A stretch of 64,000 bases of DNA from Rickettsiales bacterium (lineage in GTDB: Bacteria > Pseudomonadota > Alphaproteobacteria > Rickettsiales > Midichloriaceae), in assembly GCA_023263785.1 (NCBI GenBank), contig JALQUO010000001.1, positions 635,651-699,650 of the forward strand, read 5' to 3'. The position numbers and the translations under genes were made by a program. Positions 17,709 through 26,516 of this stretch are shown piece after piece. The notes under the pieces were generated by a model. That model searched no databases, was not told where the DNA came from, and saw nothing but the letters and a program-made list of their open reading frames with translations. Within the stretch, counting starts at the first letter, position 1, and each line of letters begins with the position of its first letter.

Positions 17709-17737
17709 CTTGAAAGACACATATTTAGTGCATATAT
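17709..17737 (+). promoter_or_regulatory. Heat-shock (RpoH-type) promoter of groESL
   Basis: CTTGAA at 17709-17714 and CATATAT at 17731-17737 are separated by 16 bp, close to the alphaproteobacterial RpoH consensus (CTTG, about 17 bp, CYTAT-T). The element is about 70 bp upstream of groES and is preceded by CACCC. I saw no CIRCE inverted repeat, so sigma-32-type control rather than HrcA is the likely mode. Confidence 0.65.
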
Positions 17738-17805
17738 CTTAATTGTAGATGTTGGTATACAATTTTAACCAAAAAAATTAAATTTATTTAATAAGAATTT
17801 GTAAG

Positions 17806-18099
17806 ATGACAAAATTTAGGCCGTTACATGACCGTCTGCTAGTTGAAAGAATTGAACAAGAAAACAAGACGGTAGGTGGAATAATCATTCCAGATACTGC
17901 AAAAGAAAAACCAATGGAAGGCAAAGTAATAGCTATCGGAAATGGTACCAGAGATGAACGTGGTAATGTTAAACCTCTTGATGTGAAAGTCGGTGACATA
18001 GTCTTATTTGCTAAGTGGGGCGGTACAGAGATCAAGCTAGATGGAAAAGAATATCTAGTGATGAAAGAAACTGATGTTTTAGGCATTGTTGAGAAATAA
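17806..18099 (+). CDS. groES: Co-chaperonin GroES
   Basis: Forms the heptameric lid of the GroEL folding chamber. The 97-residue protein begins [14 protein letters not shown], contains the mobile-loop region [16 protein letters not shown], and continues with GKVIAIGNG and [24 protein letters not shown]. Normal length. First gene of the groESL operon, 35 bp before groEL and behind a heat-shock-like promoter. Confidence 0.97.
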   Translation: MTKFRPLHDRLLVERIEQENKTVGGIIIPDTAKEKPMEGKVIAIGNGTRDERGNVKPLDVKVGDIVLFAKWGGTEIKLDGKEYLVMKETDVLGIVEK

Positions 18100-18134
18100 A
18101 TAAAAATAATCATTAATAAAAAAATTATATAATT

Positions 18135-19784
18135 ATGGCAGTAAAAGAAATTTCTATTGGAAGCGAAATTAGAGAAAAAATGCTAAAGGGTATCTTTACA
18201 ACAGCTAAAGTCGCTGGAGTAACTTTAGGACCTCGCGGTCGTTGCGTAATCATTGAGAAATCATATGGTGCACCAAAAATTACAAAGGATGGTGTAACAG
18301 TCGTGAAGGAGCTAGAACTATCAGATAAGTTTGAAAACCTTGGAGTTCAATTATTAAAGGAGGCTGCAAGCAAATCAAATGATAACGCAGGCGATGGTAC
18401 TACAACAACAACAGTTCTAGCAGCTGAGGTTTCACGTGAATGTGCAAAGAAAGTTGCAGCAGGATTTAATCCTATGGATCTACGTCGTGGAATTGAAGCA
18501 GCTACAAAAGCAGTTGTAAGTGAAATTCAGAAGAACTCACGTAAGATCAAATCATCAGCTGAGATAGCGCAAGTTGCTACAATATCTGCAAATGGCGATC
18601 AGTCAATTGGTAAAATGCTTGCTGAAGCTTTTGATAAAGTAGGCAAAGATGGCGTTATAACCGTCGAAGAAGCTAAGAGCAGCAGCGAGTTAGAGTTAGA
18701 AGTAGTTGAAGGTTTGAATTTCGACAGAGGTTACCTATCACCTTATTTCGTAACAAACTCTGAGAAGATGACCTGCGAGATGGATAAGCCTTTTATCTTA
18801 ATCTATGAGAAAAAAATCTCTAACATTCAGCAGATGCTACCACTCCTTGAAGCTGTAGTGCAATCAGGTAAACCTCTCTTCATTATAGCTGAAGATGTTG
18901 AAGGAGAAGCCCTAGCTACACTAGTTGTGAATAAACTACGTGGTGGATTGAAAGTTGCAGCTGTTAAAGCTCCAGGCTTTGGTGACAGAAGAAAAGCAAT
19001 GCTAGAAGATATAGCAGTTGTAACAGGTGGACAGCTCATAAGTGAGGACCTAGGACATAAGCTAGAGAATGTAACTCTACAACATCTTGGCACAGCACAG
19101 AGAATAATTTCGACAAAAGATGATACAACAATTGTTGGTGGATCTGGTGAGAAGTCTGATATTGAAGCTCGCTGCAATCAGATTAAGAAGCAGATAGAGG
19201 ACACAACATCTGATTATGATCGTGAGAAGCTCCAGGAAAGACTAGCAAAGCTATCTGGTGGAGTTGCAATCGTCAGAGTTGGTGGCATCACTGAAGTTGA
19301 AGTGAAAGAGAAAAAAGACCGCGTAGAAGATGCTTATCACGCTACAAAGGCTGCTATCGAAGAAGGTATTGTACCTGGTGGTGGTTGTGCATTACTCTAT
19401 GCAACAGAGGTTTTATCTAAGGTAAAAGGAAACAACTCAGATGAGGCAGCTGGAATAGAAGCAATCAAGAAAGCTCTATCATCTCCAATCAGAAAGATCC
19501 TTGAGAATGCAGGTATAGATGGTGCTTCAATCGTTGAGAAATTGATTGAGAAACACGATACAGAACAAATTTATGACGCACAAAACCATGAGTTTGTAAA
19601 TGCATTCAAGAGCGGTATCATTGACCCTACAAAGGTTGTACGTACAGCCCTCGAGAGCGCAGCATCAATAGCTAGCTTACTAGTCACAACAGAAGCTGCA
19701 CTAGTCGAAAAACCTCAGCCTAAAAAACCTCATGGCGGACATAGCCACGGTGGTATGGGTGACATGGATGACATGGGCTACTAA
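18135..19784 (+). CDS. groEL: Chaperonin GroEL
   Basis: ATP-driven 14-mer folding chamber. The 549-residue protein shows [20 protein letters not shown], the ATP-site [10 protein letters not shown] (usually GDGTTTATVLA), the substrate-binding apical domain and the hallmark [21 protein letters not shown]. The tail is [17 protein letters not shown]: histidine-rich before the usual Gly-Met end, a minor oddity. A hairpin follows 10 bp after the stop codon. Confidence 0.97.
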   Translation: MAVKEISIGSEIREKMLKGIFTTAKVAGVTLGPRGRCVIIEKSYGAPKITKDGVTVVKELELSDKFENLGVQLLKEAASKSNDNAGDGTTTTTVLAAEVSRECAKKVAAGFNPMDLRRGIEAATKAVVSEIQKNSRKIKSSAEIAQVATISANGDQSIGKMLAEAFDKVGKDGVITVEEAKSSSELELEVVEGLNFDRGYLSPYFVTNSEKMTCEMDKPFILIYEKKISNIQQMLPLLEAVVQSGKPLFIIAEDVEGEALATLVVNKLRGGLKVAAVKAPGFGDRRKAMLEDIAVVTGGQLISEDLGHKLENVTLQHLGTAQRIISTKDDTTIVGGSGEKSDIEARCNQIKKQIEDTTSDYDREKLQERLAKLSGGVAIVRVGGITEVEVKEKKDRVEDAYHATKAAIEEGIVPGGGCALLYATEVLSKVKGNNSDEAAGIEAIKKALSSPIRKILENAGIDGASIVEKLIEKHDTEQIYDAQNHEFVNAFKSGIIDPTKVVRTALESAASIASLLVTTEAALVEKPQPKKPHGGHSHGGMGDMDDMGY

Positions 19785-19794
19785 AATAAAATTG

Positions 19795-19821
19795 CAGTCG
19801 ACAACTTTACATTGTTGACTG
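19795..19821 (+). terminator. Hairpin after groEL
   Basis: CAGTCGACAA (19795-19804) pairs with TTGTTGACTG (19812-19821), a 10-bp stem with one G-T pair and a 7-nt loop. It starts 10 bp after the groEL stop. There is no T tract right behind it, so it may be a weak terminator or an mRNA-stabilising hairpin. Confidence 0.55.
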
Positions 19822-19961
19822 TTACGGTGAATAGTTATAGAATCAAATCCGAGTTTGATCGCACAAAGATTTTTTTATCTTTTTTTGGGGAGGGGAAAAG
19901 AGAAATTAAAACTTTCATTTTGCGTTAAACTCGCTTTTGACTTCAAACAATAAAGCAAGTT

Positions 19962-20384
19962 ATGAAAAAAATTTCATTTAATCTGATTAGTTTATTGATT
20001 ATTTCTCAGGAAGCAACAGCGCAAACAACAAAAGATTTAAATGATCATCTGAAATATCTTGCAGCGCGTGAGATGATTATATCTCAAAATTTAGCAAATA
20101 TAGACACACCAGGATATAAGCCAAAAGATCTTAAGAAACCAGGTACTCCTCGCGAAAGCATTGCGATGACAATAACGCAACCAGGACATATTCAAACAGA
20201 TCAAACGATGGATTACGATATCGTTGCTGGGGATTTTGTTGAGATAAAACCCAACGGTAATGCCGTAACTGCTGAACATGAGCTTGCAAAGAAAAACGAA
20301 AATTCAATAAAGTTCTCAGAAACAAGCAATATCATATCTGCTGTCAAAAACATGACAAAAATGGCCATAAAAGGTGGTGGTTAA
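19962..20384 (+). CDS. flgB: Flagellar proximal-rod-like protein FlgB with an N-terminal signal peptide
   Basis: FlgB is the rod subunit closest to the MS ring. The family signature is the N-terminal helix with AAREMIISQNLANIDTPGYKPKDL, and the C-terminus has a second helix ending in VKNMTKMAIKGG. As with FlgC at 8.1 kb, a Sec-type leader precedes it: MKKISFNLISLLIISQEATAQ, probably cut after ATA. Both leaders end in ISQE or FSQE, so the extensions may share an origin. 140 residues. It follows groEL and does not adjoin flgC or fliE, which are usually its operon partners. Confidence 0.78.
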   Translation: MKKISFNLISLLIISQEATAQTTKDLNDHLKYLAAREMIISQNLANIDTPGYKPKDLKKPGTPRESIAMTITQPGHIQTDQTMDYDIVAGDFVEIKPNGNAVTAEHELAKKNENSIKFSETSNIISAVKNMTKMAIKGGG

Positions 20385-20479
20385 GTTGAACTTTATATAC
20401 TTCCGGAAAGTTAATTAATGCATTGGTGGTACTTCCGCAGTCATATCTAAACTGTTATGATTAAATTAGGAGAACAACA

Positions 20480-21000
20480 ATGCAAGAAAAAATGATCAAA
20501 AAAATATATACTCCAAAAAGTTTTTAGCAGCATTTGATGGTTTAATGCATCTTGAAGGTGGTTATTGCAACGACTCCAAAGACAGTGGAGGTGAAACAAA
20601 ATTTGGCATATGTAAAAAACAATACCCAAATTTAGATGTGAAAAATATTACTTTGAACGATGCAAAGAAAATTTATCACAATGATTATTGGAACGGATAC
20701 AGGTACAACCAGATAAAATCAACACAAGTAGCATCAAAAATCTTCCATAACACAGTTAACATGGGGGCCTAAGCAATCACATATTATTCTGCAAGGGCTT
20801 TACACTCAGTAGGATGTCATGAAATTGATGAGGATGGGATATTCGGACCTAAAACACTAGATGCAACCAACAAAGCAAATAAAAGTGCACTTATTGCTGC
20901 GATTAGGTCTGAAAGCGCTGGTTTTTATAGAATCCTTGTATCACAGAAACCAATGCAAAATAAGTTTTTACGAGGATGGTTAAAACGAGCTTATAAATAG
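20480..21000 (+). pseudogene. Broken GH108-type N-acetylmuramidase (phage-lysin-like)
   Basis: GH108 enzymes cut peptidoglycan glycan strands and act as lysins or secretion-associated muramidases. An SD-like AGGAGA precedes the ATG at 20480, but that frame stops at 20527. One extra A in the A6 tract near 20487-20492 would join it to FLAAFDGLMHLEGGYCND, SGGETKFGICKKQYP and NDYWNGYRYNQIKS. The catalytic Glu of HLEGGY and the GGETKFGI motif are present. A TAA (CAA in a typical QAI motif) interrupts NMGA and AITYYSARALHSVG at about 20770; the PG-binding tail (DEDGIFGPKTLDATN) runs to 21000. At least one frameshift and one nonsense codon make activity unlikely. Confidence 0.8.
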
Positions 21001-21075
21001 TATTTAAAAAATTTAATATGTTTTTAATAAAAACAGCATATACTAATAAAAATTAAAAAAATAATTTTATTTTAT

Positions 21076-22151
21076 ATGTTAAATGCTTTAGATGATTTAC
21101 GCAGTAATCGAGAAGATTTTGATGAGCTTTTTACGCAAAGGCAATACAATCTTAAACCCATCAGTGGTGAGCATGTTGAGCTTGCTACACATTTCTTCAT
21201 GAAAAAGCTTGGAGTTAATTACAGTGATAATATTCATGCAGATTATGTGACATTTGTTGGAGAGGATATAGTAGAAAATGCTAAAACAAAACCTCAAATA
21301 GTTCAGATTTCAAATGGACATCATTGGATAACTGCTTGTCTTGTACCAGGTGGAAAGGCTGGAGTAACAATCCTGACTATGAATTCATTTGATGATTCGA
21401 TTCCATGTGATGAACGACAACATAAAAACTGTAAAGAGATGGAAGAACAATTACAAGGGATCATACGTGAAATGCCTGGATATGGTAATATTGAGCTGTA
21501 TAGGCTTGATGTAAGAGGTCAACAACATGGTGATTGTTGTGGTTTAGCAACAGCAATGAACGGTGTATCTTTATTGAAGACTTTCTCCGATGATTATCAA
21601 GGAAAGTTACCAATAAAAGAGGATGGTGAATTTGATATTGAAGCATTCAAAGCAAAGTTATCTCCAAATATCTTTTATAAATTAGATGATGCAGATAATT
21701 TAGTAGTTTTTGGTGATTATGTAGCTTCTACTAAAGCAGGAGATTTTGTAAAAAATTTGGTGGCTATGTTTTACAATCTTTTGGAAAAGATGCTTTCGAG
21801 GATGTAATTGTTGAGAATCAAGATATGGAAGTAGTATTTACTCTCAAAAACATCTTTGACGCAGAAGTTTTAGCAAAAGAAAAACAAAAAAATGATCACA
21901 ATATTGCAACACTTACATTATTACAAAACTTAAAAGATGTTGGCCTAAGTGGTATTATCCTTGAACTAAATAAAGCAGATGACTTTCACAATAAACTTTT
22001 GAAAGATCAAGAGCTACAATCAATTGTTACAAAATATTTTAAGCTTGCAAATCAATCTTTGTTTAATATTTTGCTGACTTACATCTTTGGTTCACAAGAT
22101 ACAAAAGAGAGTTTGGAAAAAGAGTTCAATAAAGTTTTAGATGCAAAGTAA
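21076..22151 (+). pseudogene. Ulp1-like (CE-clan) cysteine protease, frameshifted after the catalytic domain
   Basis: The first 243 codons (21076-21807) hold a complete catalytic domain: His in NGHHWIT (H83), an Asn-Ser pair (N103) where Ulp1-type proteases have Asp, Gln149 in GQQHGDCCG and Cys155. The H, D/N, Q and C order, and the Gln to Cys spacing of six, match Ulp1/C48 peptidases, which cleave ubiquitin-like modifiers. The 895-residue protein at 32.8 kb is a paralogue. At T3 21756-21758, one extra T would turn DFVKN-LVAM into DFVKN-FGGYVLQSFG, matching the paralogue's GFVRQFGGLILQ, and extend the frame to 22151 (about 358 residues). The truncated form still carries the active site. No signal peptide; export would need another route. 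Confidence 0.7.
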
Positions 22152-22276
22152 AAGACTGTAGTAAATCATTTGCTAAAAGAGAAGAAAAAAGAAAAATTGC
22201 TCAAGATCTAATTCAAGTTTGCTGAGAGCTGTAAAATAACTATTATATGATGTATATTCAAAGAAAAAACTTTGAG

Positions 22277-24757
22277 ATGTACGATCATAAGGAAATAGAG
22301 AGCAAATGGCAAAATTCCTGGGATTTTAAAGCCGATGAAGACAGAACAGGAGAGAAATTTTACGTCCTAGAGATGTTCCCGTATCCGTCGGGGAAAGTGC
22401 ACATGGGACACGTAAGAAATTATACTCTTGGTGACGTCGTGGCGAGGTTCAAAATGATGCAGGGATTCAATGTACTCCACCCGATGGGCTGGGATGCATT
22501 CGGATTACCAGCTGAGAACGCAGCTAGACAGTTTGGCGTTAATCCAGCTGAGTGGACTGAGAAGAATATCGAGGAAATGCGTGCTGAGATAAGGCGATGC
22601 GGTTTTTCATACGATTGGAATAGAGAGATAAAAACTTGCGATCCTGAATATTACAGGCATGAACAAGAGTTCTTTATAAAGTTTTTCGAGGCCGGGTTGA
22701 TCTACCAAAAAGACTCACTAGTCAACTGGGATCCAGTCGACAAGACAGTCCTAGCTAATGAGCAGGTGGTGAACGGTCGAGGTTGGAGATCAGGTGCAGT
22801 TGTCGAAAAAAAAAGTATGACGCAATGGTTCTGTAAAATTACAGACTTTGCAGACGAACTTTTGAAAGACTTGGAAAGCTTAGATAAATGGCCAGAAAGC
22901 ATCCGTACAATGCAACATAATTGGATAGGACGCTCCGAAGGTGCAGTAATAAGATTTTCTTTGTGTGACATGCCTGGCGAAAACATAGAGGTCTACACTA
23001 CTCGTCCTGATACAATATTTGGCTGCGCCTTTATAGGAATCGCCTACGATCACAAGATTCTAGAATTTGTCGAAAAATCTAGTGAGATGAAGGAGTTTAT
23101 TAAAGAGTGTGCTGCTGATTCTGTATCTGAGGTGGTAATTGAAACAAAGGACAAAAAAGGCTTTGAAACGGGTTTATTCGTACAACATCCATTCAATAGC
23201 GGCGTAAAAATACCAGTCTATATAGCAAATTTTGTTCTATCAACTTACGGTACTGGTGCTGTCTTCGGATGTCCTGGACATGATGAAAGAGATCACGAGT
23301 TTGCCAAAAGGTATAACCTGCCAATAAGGAAGGTGGTGGAAGGTGGTGATGAGGACTGCTACACTGGAGAAGGGTTCATGATCAACTCTCAGTTTTTAGA
23401 TGGTCTGCATAGCTCTGAAGCAAAGCAGGTGATGATAAAATTTCTTGAAGAAAGAGGTTTAGGTAATAGAAAAGTCAATTACAGACTGCGCGACTGGGGA
23501 ATCTCAAGGCAGAAATACTGGGGCTGTCCAATACCAATTATCAACTGCAACAGCTGCGGTGTTGTGACAGTGCCACTTGAGCAGCTGCCAGTGGAGCTTC
23601 CTAAAGATGTTGACTTCTCAGCACAGGGAAATCCTTTGGTATCTCATCCGACTTGGAAACATGTGAAATGTCCGAAGTGCGGCGGAAATGGAGAGAGAGA
23701 AACTGATACACTTGATACTTTCTTTGAATCCTCTTGGTACTTTGCGAGGTTTTGCACAACAGACCCAAGCAAGGCAATCGACAGCAACAAAACAAGCTTT
23801 TGGATGCCTGTTGACTGCTACATAGGAGGGCCAGAGCATGCTGTGATGCATTTATTATATGCGAGATTTTTCACGAAAGCATTGAAAAAATGTGGATACT
23901 GGGAAGTCGACGAACCATTCAAAACTCTATACACACAGGGGATGGTCTGTAACGCAGCATACAAGGATAAAAGTGGTACTTGGGTTGAAGTAAGTGATGT
24001 TGAGGTTCTTGATGGAAGATATTACAAAAAAAGTTCAAAGGAAGAGGTTTTTTTGGTTGGATCTGAAAAGATGAGTAAATCTAAAAAAAATGGCATTGAG
24101 CCAAAAGCTTATATAGATAAGTTTGGAGCTGATACCATCAGGATGTTTGTCTTATCTGACTCACCTCCAGACAAAGACCTTGACTGGAATGACGGTGCAG
24201 TAGAAGGAATACATAGATACATCCAGAGGCTATGCAGAGCTTCTCAAAATGTTTCTGATGTTTCTAATGTCTCTGAAAAACATGATGAAGTACTTGAGAG
24301 ATTGCAACACAAGACGATTCATAATGTGACTGCAGACTATAATGACTTTCACATCAACAAGGCAATTGCTAGAATTAGGGAATTGAACAATGCATTGAAT
24401 GAAGCTGCTTCTCAAGGAATAAGTACTGAGCAACAGGTGAGTGTTTTCAAAACAATTGTACAACTCCTACATCCAATAATTCCTCACGTTACAGCTGAGC
24501 TCTGGGAGAAGCTTGCAGGGGATACTAAAATGGTATGGCCAAAACATGATGAGAAATTGTTGGTCGATGATGAAGTTACTGTTGCTGTACAGGTTAAAGG
24601 AAAGCCCCGAGGTACTCTCAAGGTTAAGAAGGGAATTAATCAGAATGAGGTAGAGATTCTTGCCATGGACATTCAATCTGTAAAACAGGCAATAGGTGAG
24701 AATAAAATATTGAAGATCATATACATACAAGATAGAATAATAAATTTCATATGTTGA
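22277..24757 (+). CDS. leuS: Leucine--tRNA ligase
   Basis: Class I synthetase that charges tRNA-Leu and edits mischarged products. It has the HIGH-equivalent PYPSGKVHMGHVRNYTLGD, the editing domain with TTRPDTIFGCAFI and GTGAVFGCPGHDERD, a zinc-binding CPKCGG, and KMSKSKKNG. I chose the ATG at 22277 (826 residues), giving the common beginning MYDHKEIESKWQ; an in-frame ATG lies 30 bp upstream. Normal length. Confidence 0.96.
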   Translation: MYDHKEIESKWQNSWDFKADEDRTGEKFYVLEMFPYPSGKVHMGHVRNYTLGDVVARFKMMQGFNVLHPMGWDAFGLPAENAARQFGVNPAEWTEKNIEEMRAEIRRCGFSYDWNREIKTCDPEYYRHEQEFFIKFFEAGLIYQKDSLVNWDPVDKTVLANEQVVNGRGWRSGAVVEKKSMTQWFCKITDFADELLKDLESLDKWPESIRTMQHNWIGRSEGAVIRFSLCDMPGENIEVYTTRPDTIFGCAFIGIAYDHKILEFVEKSSEMKEFIKECAADSVSEVVIETKDKKGFETGLFVQHPFNSGVKIPVYIANFVLSTYGTGAVFGCPGHDERDHEFAKRYNLPIRKVVEGGDEDCYTGEGFMINSQFLDGLHSSEAKQVMIKFLEERGLGNRKVNYRLRDWGISRQKYWGCPIPIINCNSCGVVTVPLEQLPVELPKDVDFSAQGNPLVSHPTWKHVKCPKCGGNGERETDTLDTFFESSWYFARFCTTDPSKAIDSNKTSFWMPVDCYIGGPEHAVMHLLYARFFTKALKKCGYWEVDEPFKTLYTQGMVCNAAYKDKSGTWVEVSDVEVLDGRYYKKSSKEEVFLVGSEKMSKSKKNGIEPKAYIDKFGADTIRMFVLSDSPPDKDLDWNDGAVEGIHRYIQRLCRASQNVSDVSNVSEKHDEVLERLQHKTIHNVTADYNDFHINKAIARIRELNNALNEAASQGISTEQQVSVFKTIVQLLHPIIPHVTAELWEKLAGDTKMVWPKHDEKLLVDDEVTVAVQVKGKPRGTLKVKKGINQNEVEILAMDIQSVKQAIGENKILKIIYIQDRIINFIC

Positions 24758-24810
24758 GATCATATCAAGCATGTGATACTAAATATTGAAGCACAATAAA
24801 ATTTGTTGTT

Positions 24811-25701
24811 ATGAAAAAAATTAAGAGTTTAGGAGTTATTGCAGTGTTCTTAATGTCATGTGATCTCGCATTCGCAGACAAGAACAATCAAGAGGATTTA
24901 AATGCTAGAATTGATGTTTTGGAGAGGACTGTAAATGGAATCCAGAAGTCTGTTTTAAATGCCCTTGGAAGCAATAAAAATTCAAAAGATAAAGGTGTAA
25001 ATAATTCTAAAGGTATTGAAGTGCTAACTGAGGAAATCAAGCTTCTACGGGGAGATGTTGAAAAACTAGAGATGAGAGTAAGAAAAAATGCAACAAACTT
25101 CCAAGAGTTTCAAAGTACAGTTACCACAAGGCTAAATGAAATAAACAGTAAGGAGAAAAATACTGATAGTGTTGTTGCACACAAAGATGAGTATATAATA
25201 AGTAATATTTCGAAAGAGATTGAAGTCGATGACTATCAGGAGGTCAATAAGCGTAAAAACTACCAAGAAGTTGCTGAAAACACAACTAATTCAGATCCTT
25301 CACAAGAATATCAAAATGCCTATCTTTTACTTAAGAAAAAAGGTCCTGATGGAAAAGTTCAATATGATAAAGCTAAAGAAGCATTTGAAAAATTCATATC
25401 AAAATATCAAAATAACCCTTTGACAGGTAATGCTTATTACTGGCTTGCAAACATATACTTACAGGAGAAAAATCATGGCAAGGCAGCAATAGATTTCCTG
25501 AATGGTTATAAAGCAAATCCAAAGTCTGGCCGTGCGATAGATAACCTGATGGGCCTAGCTGATGCACTTCTGAAGATTGGTAGAAATAAGGAAACCTGCT
25601 CGACTTTAAATAAGTTATATAATGAATTTCCTAATATCACTGGTGAGAACAAGAGAAGTGCTGATGATCTGTATAGAAACGCTGGCTGTATAAACAATTA
25701 A
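24811..25701 (+). CDS. cpoB: Cell division coordinator CpoB (YbgF)
   Basis: Periplasmic partner of the Tol-Pal system that links outer-membrane constriction with peptidoglycan synthesis. An N-terminal signal peptide (MKKIKSLGVIAVFLMSCDLAFA) is followed by a coiled coil (about 28-115) and a C-terminal TPR region starting at QEYQNAYLLLKK, with EAFEKFISKYQNNPLTGNAY and NAYYWLANIYL typical of YbgF. 296 residues. Directly followed (1 bp) by the HExxH protein gene, a possible operon. No tol-pal genes are in the window. Confidence 0.85.
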   Translation: MKKIKSLGVIAVFLMSCDLAFADKNNQEDLNARIDVLERTVNGIQKSVLNALGSNKNSKDKGVNNSKGIEVLTEEIKLLRGDVEKLEMRVRKNATNFQEFQSTVTTRLNEINSKEKNTDSVVAHKDEYIISNISKEIEVDDYQEVNKRKNYQEVAENTTNSDPSQEYQNAYLLLKKKGPDGKVQYDKAKEAFEKFISKYQNNPLTGNAYYWLANIYLQEKNHGKAAIDFLNGYKANPKSGRAIDNLMGLADALLKIGRNKETCSTLNKLYNEFPNITGENKRSADDLYRNAGCINN

Positions 25702-25702
25702 G

Positions 25703-26515
25703 ATGCTGAGAAATTTTAAAGATGATGTTTTGATTAATGCAGTGATGTTTCGTTCTGAGTGTTCCGATGAGATGATGCTCAGTGACTTTTTACAGATTCT
25801 GCAGCATCTTTATAAGCATAGTATCTTTAAAAATATGTTGGATATAGTTGTGACAAAGTGTTCCATTGGGCAGCTTAAGTTCAGGGTGCATAACGCTAAA
25901 TTTTTTGACCTTGATGCTGGAAATTGCTTGACTATGGTTGATGATGGAGGGGTTGTTTCATTGGGTTCTACGAGGAGGAAATACGTCATAACGATAAAAA
26001 AGGTAGCTTGTGATGTAGTGGTGCATGAAATTGCTCATATGCTTGAGAAGGAGCTCAGTCATCTTGTGAATCTCCCGATGTTTGCAAGCACGCTGATGTA
26101 TGAAGTCAACAACATAAATCAGATTCATATGAAGAATGTTGTGAAGACCTTGTTTGTTGACCAGGTCAGCTCGTATCCGGAGTCACAGCATATGTCAGAG
26201 CTTTTCGCGAGATTTTTCCAGTTTTTTGCTGGTACTAATGAGGTTGCGTTTCAGTCATCGTTGGGAGAAAGATACAGACTGCAGGATGCGATCAATATAT
26301 TTCCAAAGACATTACAATTGCTTGACTCACAGTTAGCAAGTGGTTGGCGAGATCTTATAGATCCTGAGATTGCGAGGCGCTCATCACAATATGTCACTGG
26401 GTCTTTTGATACAAAAGAACAATGGGCTGACAGAAGGATAAAATCGTCTGCCGGAGGCTCAACGACTGCAAGCAGATGGGGAATAAAGTCGAACAAAACA
26501 GACCCATTCAAATAG
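25703..26515 (+). CDS. Putative zinc metallopeptidase (HExxH)
   Basis: A 270-residue protein without signal peptide or clear membrane helix. The motif VVVHEIAHMLEKEL near 104-117 fits the gluzincin/metzincin HExxH signature; a later glutamate in SELFARFF could be the third zinc ligand. The last 25 residues are polar and disordered-looking. I do not recognise a named family. The ATG follows the cpoB stop by one base, and the stop is next to the ccmF start, so it sits in a cpoB-ccmF string. The catalytic reading is inference from the motif. Confidence 0.7.
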   Translation: MLRNFKDDVLINAVMFRSECSDEMMLSDFLQILQHLYKHSIFKNMLDIVVTKCSIGQLKFRVHNAKFFDLDAGNCLTMVDDGGVVSLGSTRRKYVITIKKVACDVVVHEIAHMLEKELSHLVNLPMFASTLMYEVNNINQIHMKNVVKTLFVDQVSSYPESQHMSELFARFFQFFAGTNEVAFQSSLGERYRLQDAINIFPKTLQLLDSQLASGWRDLIDPEIARRSSQYVTGSFDTKEQWADRRIKSSAGGSTTASRWGIKSNKTDPFK

Positions 26516-26516
26516 T

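Noticed and set aside
17671..17805. CIRCE (HrcA-binding) inverted repeat upstream of groES
   Set aside because: No 9-bp inverted repeat with 9-bp spacer is present; the promoter fits the RpoH type instead.
8104..20384. A flagellar gene cluster
   Set aside because: Only flgB and flgC are present, unlinked, and both carry signal peptides; this is not a cluster.
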